Shown here: piece by piece, positions 1 to 8,041 of the stretch | How the letters are laid out: each line of letters begins with the position of its first letter | Position numbering within the stretch: position 1 is the first letter of the stretch | Program-made: the position numbers and the translations under genes | Notes under the pieces: generated by a model | What the model was told of the DNA's origin: nothing | The model's database searches: none | The model's input: only the letters and a program-made list of their open reading frames with translations | Assembly: GCA_040376005.1 (NCBI GenBank) | Contig: JBEIRK010000018.1 | Span: 1 to 27,213 of the forward strand | Length of the DNA: 27,213 nt | Source of the DNA: JAGXTF01 sp040376005 | GTDB taxonomy: Bacteria > Bacteroidota > Bacteroidia > NS11-12g > UBA955 | Reading direction: 5' to 3'

Positions 1-507
1 CTAGGTATTGAAGCGCAAGATTTGAACCTATTCTGGTTGGCACACCGCCAAGGTAAGGGTATCGTGGTGCTGGTAAACAAGTGGGATTTGGTAGAAAAAG
101 ACACCAATACGCACCTGGCTTATGCAGAAGACATACGTCAGCGCACAGCACCTTTTGTGGATTTCCCGATACTATTTATTTCAGCGTTGAGCAAGCAGCG
201 CATTTTTCAAGCGATGGAGACCATACTTGAGGTATACGAGAACCTGACCTTTAAGAGTGTGACCAATGAGTTAAACAACTACTTACTACCAATTATCGAA
301 GCCTTCCCTCCTCCAAGCAAGAAGGGCAAGTTTGTGAAAATCAAATATGTTACCCAGCTTAGAACCCGCAGGGTGGCCTTCGTATGCTTTTGTAATTTGC
401 CGCAATATGTGGCGGAGAGCTATGGCAGGTTTTTGGAAAACAAGTTGCGCGAGCACTACAAACTTGTAGGGGTGCCTGTTTCTGTATTTTTTAGAAAGAA
501 GAATTAA
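1..507 (+). CDS. der: Ribosome-assembly GTPase Der (EngA), C-terminal part
   Basis: This is the 3' end of a reading frame that is already open at base 1, so the gene begins upstream of the window. Der is a tandem-GTPase protein that helps mature the 50S ribosomal subunit. What remains is the end of the second G domain and the C-terminal KH-like domain. The G4 motif NKWD (in VLVNKWDLVEKD) and the G5-type SALSKQ are clear. The tail, with conserved PPSKKGKFVKIKYVTQ and a PVSVFFRKKN ending, is the usual end of the Der KH-like domain. The first ATG/TTG inside the window is not the real start. rlmN follows after 5 bases, so the two are probably cotranscribed. Both act on ribosome biogenesis. Confidence 0.95.
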   Translation, partial: LGIEAQDLNLFWLAHRQGKGIVVLVNKWDLVEKDTNTHLAYAEDIRQRTAPFVDFPILFISALSKQRIFQAMETILEVYENLTFKSVTNELNNYLLPIIEAFPPPSKKGKFVKIKYVTQLRTRRVAFVCFCNLPQYVAESYGRFLENKLREHYKLVGVPVSVFFRKKN

Positions 508-512
508 TAGCA

Positions 513-1559
513 GTGCCGGTGAAAGACATCAGAAGTTTTTCGTTAGCGCAATTACAAGAGGCCTTTCAGCCTTTAGGGTTGCCTGCTTTTCGGGCGCGCC
601 AGGTATATAAATGGTTGTGGCAAAAAGGGGCACATACCTTTGAGGAAATGACCGATTTGTCTAAAGAGCAGCGCGAACAGTTGTCTGCGGCTTTTAGCAT
701 ATTGCCACTGCGCATTCACACCATGCAAAAAAGCTCGGATGGCACCATAAAATGCGCCTTTGTATTGCATGACAATAAGTTTATTGAAGGCGTACTCATC
801 CCAACTGAAAAGCGCATGACTGCTTGTGTAAGTAGTCAAGTGGGCTGCAGCTTGGACTGTAAATTTTGTGCTACGGGCTATTTAAAACGCGAGAGAAACT
901 TAACTGCGGCTGAGATATTTGACCAGGTGTGGTTGCTTAATCAGTTGGCACTAGAGCACTACCAAAAGAACTTAGACAATATTGTGTACATGGGCATGGG
1001 TGAGCCCCTGCTGAACTATGCAGAGGTTTGGCGCAGCACAGAGATTATCAGCAGTCCAGACGGTTTGGGCATGAGCCCACAACGCCTTACAGTGAGTACC
1101 GCTGGTATTTCTAAGATGATCATAAAGATGGCCGACGATGGCGCCCGTTTCAATCTGGCCTTGAGTTTACATGCTGCCAACAATGAAAAGCGCAGTGCCA
1201 TCATGCCTATCAACGATTCCAATCCTATAGAGTCCTTGACCGAAGCGCTGAAGTATTGGTATGAAAAAACGGGTAGTCGCCCTACCCTAGAATACGCGGT
1301 GATAGATGGAGTGAACGACGAAGGGGCTGAAATGCATGAGCTGGTTGCCTTTGCGCGCAAGGTTCCATGTAAGATTAACCTAATTGAATACAATCCTATT
1401 CAGTTGGCGGATTATAAGCCCACTGGGCAAAGCAAATTGCAACGTTTTGCAGAAGGCTTAGAAAAAGCACACCTTATTGTGAATGTTCGCAGAAGCCGAG
1501 GAAGGGATATCGCTGCGGCATGTGGACAGCTCGTAAATGAGAGTAAACCGAAGGATTAA
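513..1559 (+). CDS. rlmN: Dual-specificity 23S rRNA/tRNA adenine-C2 methyltransferase RlmN
   Basis: RlmN is a radical-SAM enzyme that methylates C2 of A2503 in 23S rRNA and of A37 in some tRNAs, using a methylated-cysteine intermediate. The 348-residue product has the family's usual length. The cluster motif CxxxCxxC is at Cys112, Cys116 and Cys119 (GCSLDCKFCATGY). The SAM-binding MGMGEPLLNY follows, and the methyl-carrying cysteine near the C terminus is Cys337 in SRGRDIAAACGQL. The proposed start is a GTG 5 bases after der; a second in-frame GTG at 519, which gives the family-like N terminus (M)KDIRSFS, is equally possible. There is no clear terminator behind it, only a weak short hairpin about 40 bases downstream. 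Confidence 0.96.
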   Translation: MPVKDIRSFSLAQLQEAFQPLGLPAFRARQVYKWLWQKGAHTFEEMTDLSKEQREQLSAAFSILPLRIHTMQKSSDGTIKCAFVLHDNKFIEGVLIPTEKRMTACVSSQVGCSLDCKFCATGYLKRERNLTAAEIFDQVWLLNQLALEHYQKNLDNIVYMGMGEPLLNYAEVWRSTEIISSPDGLGMSPQRLTVSTAGISKMIIKMADDGARFNLALSLHAANNEKRSAIMPINDSNPIESLTEALKYWYEKTGSRPTLEYAVIDGVNDEGAEMHELVAFARKVPCKINLIEYNPIQLADYKPTGQSKLQRFAEGLEKAHLIVNVRRSRGRDIAAACGQLVNESKPKD

Positions 1560-1831
1560 GCCAATATCGTCTACTTTATAAGACAAAAACAATATATAAG
1601 CGCCACCTAATAGATGGCGTTGTTGAAATATAAGTATTTTTTTCTGGAAAAACAAAAAATAATTTTGTTGTCACTCGGAAAATGTATAACTTGCATATCA
1701 AATCAGGATTGCTCTGGCAGGCAATTCAGGCTTTTTTCAGAAAAGATTATCCCCAAACTGCAACAACTGCATACCTAGGGGTGTCTAATTTGGAAAGGAC
1801 TGAGATCCTGATCACCCAAAACGGAGGGAAA
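1560..1831 (+). other. Intergenic region / possible long leader of the PKD protein gene
   Basis: This is the longest gene-free stretch in the window, about 270 bases. It is A+T-rich near 1580-1670. It holds a weak hairpin at 1599-1621 (7-bp stem including one G-U pair, no T-run) and a TAnnTTTG match, TAATTTTG, at 1660-1667. The stretch 1682-1831 is open in frame with the downstream gene but shows no recognisable protein features. Confidence 0.4.
1660..1667 (+). promoter_or_regulatory. Candidate Bacteroidota -7 promoter element upstream of the PKD protein gene
   Basis: TAATTTTG matches the Bacteroidota housekeeping sigma -7 consensus TAnnTTTG. No TTG was found 17-23 bases upstream, so the -33 half is missing or degenerate. 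Transcription would start around 1672-1676. That leaves about 155 bases of leader before the ATG at 1832, or almost no leader before the alternative ATG at 1682. Confidence 0.35.
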
Positions 1832-4800
1832 ATGGCAAAAATTACGACTCAAAAGTATTTGAGCAAAGCTTTGGCTTTCGCTTTAACCTTGTTTGCAACA
1901 CAAGGAAATCTTCATGCAGCATGCGGGAATCTCACACCGAGTTTCAGTAATGCATCCAACAAAACCTGTGGTATACCTCAGGTAATTACACTTACCAATA
2001 CTTCCACTGGAAACAGTCGAAATGTAGCCACCTACAAGTGGTATGTGGGTACCACACTGCTGAGCACACAAGTTGGCAAATCCACCCAAAAATACACCAT
2101 CAACACTGCAGGTAGCTATACCTTCAAGCTGGTGGCGATAGATACGGGTAAGGTGGGCTGTAAAGACAGCACAAGCACTACCATGACAATTTCGGCATCT
2201 GTTCCGAGAATTTTGGATGGCAATGGAGTAAATACATATTCTCCCATTTGGGAAAATTGTATAAGTTCATTGGGGGTTCCTGACACCTTTGGTATAAATA
2301 TCAAACCTCAGGATTCATTGCGCAATTACACCATAGTTTGGGGTGATGGCACTGGTAATTCTACTGGCACTTTACTGCTTAGCAGCCAATCACGCTACCA
2401 TAAGTATAATTCACTAGGACAATTTACTGTATTAATCATCGGAACAAAGGGAAGTTGCACCGATACCATTCGAGGTGTGGTGTCGAATGAAAGAAACCCT
2501 GTGGCTGGAATTGTGGGTCCACCCACAGGCACCAATGCAGGTTGTGTGCCCATTCGCATGCGTTTTATCAATAACTCTTCCTTAAGCTCACCTAGCACCA
2601 CTTTTACCTGGGATTTTGGCAATGGCGAAACCATAGTAAGGGGATTCAATGCCCATAAAGACACTTTATTCTATACCTATAAGCGCTTTTTGTGTAATGG
2701 CATCGTGAAACTTACTCAAACCAATAATTGTGGTTCGAGTTTTGCCACTTGGAACCCAATCATGGCTTCCTCTAAGGATACTGCCATTATTGCGCCGACC
2801 AATCCGACCAACTGTAATCTTGCTGTACCTTTTACGTTTAACAATACCTCTCAAAATCGTTTTTGTAGCACGCCAAACAATAAGAAATACCTCTGGGTTT
2901 GGGGCGACGGAACCAATTCTGGTTGGGGTACTTCTTCTGCTTCGCAGTCTAAAACCTACAGCAAGCGCGGTGTGTACCAAGTCTTGCTGATTGATTCAAA
3001 TGGCTGCGGTAAAGATACTGCAAGGTATACCTTGCGTATCGATAGCATGCCTACCATTTCTGCAGGCCCAGCGTCGGCTGCAGGATGCTCACCTTTGGTG
3101 GTAAACTTCAGAGACAACAGCATAAATGCAACTTCTAGAAATTGGGATTTTGGATATGCAACACCAACAAGCAGTGCGCAAAACCCAACCCATACCTATC
3201 AAACAGGTGGTACATATAGAGCAGTGCTGACAGTAGCCAACAATTGTGGATCATTAAAAGATACTGTCCTTATTACGGTCAAACAAAAAGTAAAGGCAAA
3301 CTTCAATACACCACTTACTGGCTGTGCTCCATTAACACAGAAATGGACCAATACATCTGTAAAAGGATTGGCTGGAACCCCTACCTATTTCTGGGATTTT
3401 GGAGATGGAACAACTTCTACCCAGGTGAATCCTCCAGATAAAACCTACTCTACCTTAGGCACCTATACGGTAACGCTTATTGCTACAGACTCATGCGGCA
3501 AGGATACTATTAAAAAGACGTTTACCGTCCGTGGTAAGCCCTCTGCTACAATTACTTTGTTATCTTCAAGCCGGTGTGTGGGCAGCACTTTAGATATTCG
3601 CTTTGTAACCTCACCCGTAAATACAGCTTCAGTTATCTGGGGTGATGGAACCAATGGCAGCAGTTATTTCGGATTGGGTGGTTCAGTTGACCGCACGGTT
3701 TCCAGAAAATACGACAGTCTGCGCACCTATAGATTTGGGGTAGTTATGGCGGATCCAAGTGGGTGTACAGATACGAATTACCTAAACATTGCAATGGATC
3801 CAAGGCCCACGATGAACTATACCTACACCCCAACCAATGGTTGTGGCCCTTTGGATGTTACATTTACCAATACCACTGCGCACAATGGCGGGGGTAACAT
3901 CAACCAAATGAAGTTCTTATGGAGCTTTAGTAATGGTACTTTGGCTTACAGCAAAGATACTGCAGCTAGGTTCTTGCCGTTTAAAACAAGAGACTCTATT
4001 TATCCCGTTAAATTAATTGGAACAAACACCTTTGGTTGCAGAGATTCCATTACCAAAACGGTTCGCGTTTATCCAAAACCATTGAGTAAATTTAGTATTA
4101 GCGCAACGGATGGTTGTGCACCTTTGAATATTACTACTACGAACAACTCTACTCCATATGACACGGGTTCTATAAACATAATGAAGTTTATATGGGACTT
4201 TGGCAACGGCAGGAAAGCGTTTGGTAAAGATACTGCTGCTCGATTCTTAGCCAGTAAAACAAAAGATACTGTGTATACTGTTAGGCTGATATCTATTTCT
4301 GAACATGGTTGCCGCGATACCAGTTCAACCTCAGTGCGTATTTATCCAAAACCTAAAGCCTTATTTACCAGAAGTAAAACTGAAGGGTGCAGACCACTCG
4401 GGGTTACCTATGTCAACCAAAGTGTACCCTACGATACGGGTAATATATCGATAATGAGTTTTGCTTGGGATTTAGGAAATAGAATTACCTCATCCGCTAC
4501 AGAACCTGTGGGTATTTATAATGATGCGATAAACAACGATACTACTTATAAGGTACGTTTGATTGCCACTAGTGAGCACGGATGTAAGGATACTGCAAAT
4601 TCCACTGTACTGTTACATCCGGATCCGGTGATTAAATTTGATATGAGTCGCACCAACGGCTGCGGTCCATTGCCTGTGAGCTTCGCGAACAAGAGCATCA
4701 ACGGCGATAAATTTACTTGGGAGTTTGGCGTATATGGAACTGATACCACAAAGGGTCCTAGTAAGGTATTCTATGGCCGCGATATTTTTGACTCAGTAGT

Positions 4801-6937
4801 GGTGGTGAAGCTTAGCGCGGTGAGCAAATTTGGCTGCTTGAGTGATACGCTAAAAGACAAGGTGACGGTTTTTGGATTACCTATTGCCAACTATCTGGTT
4901 TCAACAGATACCTTCTGTTTCCCTGACCTGATGCAGTTTTTGAATCAAAGTTTGGCTTCATACAACTACACTTGGGATTTGGGTGATGGCACCGTAACGA
5001 GTACCACAAACCCCAAACACTTCTTTAAGAAAAGTGCTAGTCCATTTAGTGATACTACCTATTTTATTAATCTCGTTGCAACGAGTCCTTATGGCTGCAA
5101 AGACACGGTAAAAGGAAGCATGACCGTATTGCCTTACCCTATTCCTAAGTTCAGTGTTGACAATCCTGCGGGTTGTGCGCCACACACGGTGAAGTTCAAC
5201 AACCAGTCGGTAAACGTGTTGAATTACCTGTGGGTATTTGGAGATGGATATACATCAACCGATGTGAACCCTACCCATACCTTTATAAATACTGGTGCGA
5301 ATGATACGGCGTATCAGGTTGTTCTTTATACCTACTCTTTGGATTGTGTAGACTCTACTAGTATTTGGATACCAGTTTACAAGCCCTCGTATTCATTCTT
5401 CAGAACGGACCGGGTAAATCCATGTGATGCTGGGTATTTTAAATTCCAGAGCTTTGGCGAAAATGCGCCAATTGTGAAGTACAATTTTGGTGATGGAAGC
5501 ACATCCACTTTTCCCAACCTAACGCATTTATTCCCAACCTCACCTTACACCGACACAAGCTTCATCGTTACACTACACACCACAAGCAATCGCGGTTGCA
5601 CAGACAGCTTTAAACGCACAGTTACGCTGCCACAGCGACTTTCTATTGGAATGAAAGACACCAGTTATGCGCTATGTGCTCCGGCGGTAATTCAGTTTAC
5701 AAACTACACAAGGGGTGCACGCACCTATATTTGGGACTTTGGAGATAATGGAGGAAGTTCTCAGAAGAACCCAATTTATGAATACCAAAAACCGGGCTTG
5801 TACGCATATAAATTGTTTGCCTTTGACGCAAATGGATGTATTGACAGTCAGGTTTCAAACGGCACTGTTCGTGTGGATGTAAGTCCTAAAGCGGATTTTG
5901 ACTTTAGTCCTGGTAAAGGCCGCATGCCAAATGACAACCGTATTTTCTTTACTGACAAGAGCCGCAGTGTGATACCACTGACCTATTTCTGGGATTTCTC
6001 GGATCCAGCGGGTATACCTGCAACGAGTACGATTCAAAATGCAACCCACGATTTTAGCGACTCTGGAGACTATAAAATCTGTTTGACTGTCAATAATGGG
6101 GGTTGTAAGGATATGTTCTGCAATTTTGTACGCATAGAGCCAGCCTTCCCAACACCGGACTTCTCAGTGGACCGTGATTCAGGTTGCCCGCCGCTTACCG
6201 TGCAGTTTACCAACCTTTCTGTGAACTCTGACCGCTATATATGGTTCTTTGGTGACGGTGAAAGAAGTGAGGACAAGGACCCAGTCCATACCTATAAGTA
6301 CAGCGGATATTACGACGTGATTTTGATCGCAAAAGGTCCAGGGGGTGAGGGTAAAACGGAGAAGAAGCAGTTCATAAAAGTATTGAATGCACCATTCACG
6401 TATTTCAATCTCACGCCCTCTATATTATACCTTCCTGATGCCAAATTCACAACCCGAAACCTGACTACAGGAGCTGTAGGATATCAATGGAATGTGTACA
6501 ACAGCAGCACTGGAAATCGCGTTGGGAATAGCCTTTTGGTGAATCCCTATTTCCAAGTAAACGATACGGGGCATTATGATGTGGAATTGATTTCAGTAAG
6601 CAGTCAGGGCTGTTATGATACCCTATTGTTGCCCAAGCCTATCTATGTGAATCCACGTGGCATATTGCATGTACCGGATGCCTTCACACCTACCAATGAT
6701 GAACGCAACGATGTGTTTAAGCCAAGCGCGATAAACGTGCAAAAGGATTTCTATCTCTTCCAGATCTATAACAGATGGGGTGAAATCGTATTCGAAACCA
6801 AAGACCCCAATGAAGGTTGGGATGGCCGTAAAAAGGGCAAAATGTGCCAAAGCGGAGTCTATGTATATAAAATCAATGCAAGACTCTTCAGCGGTGATGA
6901 TATTTCAGCGGATGGTGTGGTTCACTTGATCCGATAG
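1832..6937 (+). CDS. Giant secreted PKD-repeat protein with gliding-motility-type (CHU_C) C-terminal domain
   Basis: A 1701-residue protein, probably displayed on or released from the cell surface by the type IX secretion system. The chosen ATG is preceded by a GGAGGG purine run and opens a signal peptide (MAKITTQKYLSKALAFALTL, ending near HAACG). An in-frame ATG at 1682 would add 50 residues in front of that signal peptide and is less likely. The body consists of about 18 PKD-like modules of roughly 85-95 residues, recognisable by WDFGDGT-type strands, HTY/KTY and GTY motifs. Most begin with GC.P and end with GC.DT, so they carry a cysteine pair. Residues 1610-1701 form the C-terminal domain (VPDAFTPTNDERNDVF, IYNRWGEIVFE, GWDGR, SGVYVYKI), typical of TIGR04131/CHU_C T9SS cargo. 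No enzymatic domain is visible; adhesion or a structural role is inferred. A terminator follows at once. Confidence 0.93.
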   Translation: MAKITTQKYLSKALAFALTLFATQGNLHAACGNLTPSFSNASNKTCGIPQVITLTNTSTGNSRNVATYKWYVGTTLLSTQVGKSTQKYTINTAGSYTFKLVAIDTGKVGCKDSTSTTMTISASVPRILDGNGVNTYSPIWENCISSLGVPDTFGINIKPQDSLRNYTIVWGDGTGNSTGTLLLSSQSRYHKYNSLGQFTVLIIGTKGSCTDTIRGVVSNERNPVAGIVGPPTGTNAGCVPIRMRFINNSSLSSPSTTFTWDFGNGETIVRGFNAHKDTLFYTYKRFLCNGIVKLTQTNNCGSSFATWNPIMASSKDTAIIAPTNPTNCNLAVPFTFNNTSQNRFCSTPNNKKYLWVWGDGTNSGWGTSSASQSKTYSKRGVYQVLLIDSNGCGKDTARYTLRIDSMPTISAGPASAAGCSPLVVNFRDNSINATSRNWDFGYATPTSSAQNPTHTYQTGGTYRAVLTVANNCGSLKDTVLITVKQKVKANFNTPLTGCAPLTQKWTNTSVKGLAGTPTYFWDFGDGTTSTQVNPPDKTYSTLGTYTVTLIATDSCGKDTIKKTFTVRGKPSATITLLSSSRCVGSTLDIRFVTSPVNTASVIWGDGTNGSSYFGLGGSVDRTVSRKYDSLRTYRFGVVMADPSGCTDTNYLNIAMDPRPTMNYTYTPTNGCGPLDVTFTNTTAHNGGGNINQMKFLWSFSNGTLAYSKDTAARFLPFKTRDSIYPVKLIGTNTFGCRDSITKTVRVYPKPLSKFSISATDGCAPLNITTTNNSTPYDTGSINIMKFIWDFGNGRKAFGKDTAARFLASKTKDTVYTVRLISISEHGCRDTSSTSVRIYPKPKALFTRSKTEGCRPLGVTYVNQSVPYDTGNISIMSFAWDLGNRITSSATEPVGIYNDAINNDTTYKVRLIATSEHGCKDTANSTVLLHPDPVIKFDMSRTNGCGPLPVSFANKSINGDKFTWEFGVYGTDTTKGPSKVFYGRDIFDSVVVVKLSAVSKFGCLSDTLKDKVTVFGLPIANYLVSTDTFCFPDLMQFLNQSLASYNYTWDLGDGTVTSTTNPKHFFKKSASPFSDTTYFINLVATSPYGCKDTVKGSMTVLPYPIPKFSVDNPAGCAPHTVKFNNQSVNVLNYLWVFGDGYTSTDVNPTHTFINTGANDTAYQVVLYTYSLDCVDSTSIWIPVYKPSYSFFRTDRVNPCDAGYFKFQSFGENAPIVKYNFGDGSTSTFPNLTHLFPTSPYTDTSFIVTLHTTSNRGCTDSFKRTVTLPQRLSIGMKDTSYALCAPAVIQFTNYTRGARTYIWDFGDNGGSSQKNPIYEYQKPGLYAYKLFAFDANGCIDSQVSNGTVRVDVSPKADFDFSPGKGRMPNDNRIFFTDKSRSVIPLTYFWDFSDPAGIPATSTIQNATHDFSDSGDYKICLTVNNGGCKDMFCNFVRIEPAFPTPDFSVDRDSGCPPLTVQFTNLSVNSDRYIWFFGDGERSEDKDPVHTYKYSGYYDVILIAKGPGGEGKTEKKQFIKVLNAPFTYFNLTPSILYLPDAKFTTRNLTTGAVGYQWNVYNSSTGNRVGNSLLVNPYFQVNDTGHYDVELISVSSQGCYDTLLLPKPIYVNPRGILHVPDAFTPTNDERNDVFKPSAINVQKDFYLFQIYNRWGEIVFETKDPNEGWDGRKKGKMCQSGVYVYKINARLFSGDDISADGVVHLIR
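3840..4630 (+). repeat. Internal tandem array of closely related PKD modules (unit about 273 bases)
   Basis: Three consecutive modules within the PKD gene are more alike than the rest. The string KDTAARF is encoded at about 3953 and again at about 4226, exactly 273 bases (91 codons) later, with similar flanking sequence: MKFLWSFSNG versus MKFIWDFGNG, then GCRDS versus GCRDT, then VRVYPKP versus VRIYPKP. The third copy shares PYDTG, IMSFAWD and SEHGCKDT but has lost KDTAARF. The boundaries given are approximate. Confidence 0.7.
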
Positions 6938-6963
6938 CCTAGCTGAGTAACACCAAGTAGTGG

Positions 6964-6995
6964 AAAAGGCGGAATGAGGGTTCCGCCTTTTTTTT
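6964..6995 (+). terminator. Rho-independent terminator after the PKD protein gene
   Basis: A perfect 11-bp stem (AAAAGGCGGAA at 6964-6974 pairing with TTCCGCCTTTT at 6981-6991) has a 6-base loop TGAGGG and a run of T continuing to 6995. It lies 26 bases after the stop codon. On the minus strand the stem is followed by only four T, so it may also weakly stop transcripts arriving from the sugar-nucleotide operon on the other side. Confidence 0.9.
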
Positions 6996-7045
6996 ATGCT
7001 TTTTGAAAATAGAACGCTTACGACCTAGCGCTTTTTAGCGCAGTG

Positions 7046-8041
7046 TTAATCTTTCTTGTACTTGTCGAAGTCTTTATGATGTGCTTCATCATACAAACGT
7101 TCGTTTGGCAAGGATTTGAAATAATCATACGTGATTTTCAACCCTTCTGCACGTGATACTTTCGGCTCCCAATTCAAAATAGCCCTGGCCCGTGTGATAT
7201 CAGGTTGGCGTTGCTTGGGGTCATCTACCGGTAGGTCTTTATAGATCACTTTTTGGGTGGTGCCCGTAAGTTTGATGATTTCCTCAGCAAATTGTCCAAT
7301 GGTTATTTCATCTGGATTTCCCACATTCACGGGATAAGCGTAATCACTCAATAGCAGGCGGTAAATACCTTCTACCAAATCATCTACATAACAGAAACTG
7401 CGGGTTTGGCTTCCATCGCCAAAAATGGTGAGGTCTTCGCCGCGGAGGGCTTGACCAATAAAAGCAGGAAGCACACGCCCGTCATTCAAGCGCATGCGTG
7501 GGCCATAGGTGTTAAAAATTCGCACAATTCGGGTTTCTAGGCCGTGGTAGGTATGGTAAGCCATGGTGATGGCTTCTTGGAAACGTTTTGCCTCGTCATA
7601 TACCCCTCTTGGTCCTACAGGGTTTACATTGCCCCAGTAGTCTTCATTTTGAGGGTGCACGGCCGGGTCGCCATATACTTCACTGGTGCTTGCCACCAGT
7701 ATGCGCGCATTTTTGCTCTTTGCCAAGCCTAAGAGATTGTGGGTACCCAACGATCCTACTTTCAAGGTTTGAATGGGAATTTTGAGGTAATCAATGGGTG
7801 ACGCAGGGCTTGCAAAGTGGAGGATGTACTTCAACTCACCGGGTACATGCACAAATTTTGAAACATCGTGGTGATAGAATTCAAAATTTTCGAGGTGCAT
7901 GAGGTGTTCAATATTGCGCATATCGCCTGTAATTAGGTTATCCATGCCAATGACATGATACCCTTCGGCTACAAAGCGGTCGCACAAGTGCGAACCTAGA
8001 AATCCGGCTGCACCGGTAATGAGTACTCTTTCTTTAGGCAT
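7046..8041 (-). CDS. UDP-glucuronate decarboxylase (UDP-xylose synthase), SDR family
   Basis: A 331-residue extended short-chain dehydrogenase that most resembles UXS enzymes, which convert UDP-glucuronate to UDP-xylose with NAD+ in the cytoplasm. Visible features are the Rossmann motif ITGAAGFLGSHL at the N terminus, STSEVYGDP, the catalytic tyrosine-lysine pair in GPRGVYDEAKR, RIFNTYGPRM, and QTRSFCYVDDLVEG. Its start overlaps the end of the UDP-glucose dehydrogenase gene by 8 bases, and that enzyme makes exactly the substrate expected here, which supports the call. It is the last gene of a three-gene operon. A close relative such as a dTDP-glucose or UDP-GlcNAc dehydratase is the alternative, but the YDEAKR context and the neighbour favour UXS. 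Confidence 0.88.
   Translation of the reverse strand: MPKERVLITGAAGFLGSHLCDRFVAEGYHVIGMDNLITGDMRNIEHLMHLENFEFYHHDVSKFVHVPGELKYILHFASPASPIDYLKIPIQTLKVGSLGTHNLLGLAKSKNARILVASTSEVYGDPAVHPQNEDYWGNVNPVGPRGVYDEAKRFQEAITMAYHTYHGLETRIVRIFNTYGPRMRLNDGRVLPAFIGQALRGEDLTIFGDGSQTRSFCYVDDLVEGIYRLLLSDYAYPVNVGNPDEITIGQFAEEIIKLTGTTQKVIYKDLPVDDPKQRQPDITRARAILNWEPKVSRAEGLKITYDYFKSLPNERLYDEAHHKDFDKYKKD

Noticed and set aside
1599..1621. Hairpin after rlmN as a terminator
   Set aside because: Only a 7-bp stem including a G-U pair, and no T-run follows.
7028..7041. GCGCT-TTTT-AGCGC hairpin after the UDP-xylose synthase gene
   Set aside because: Five-bp stem with no T-run on the minus strand; too weak to call a terminator.
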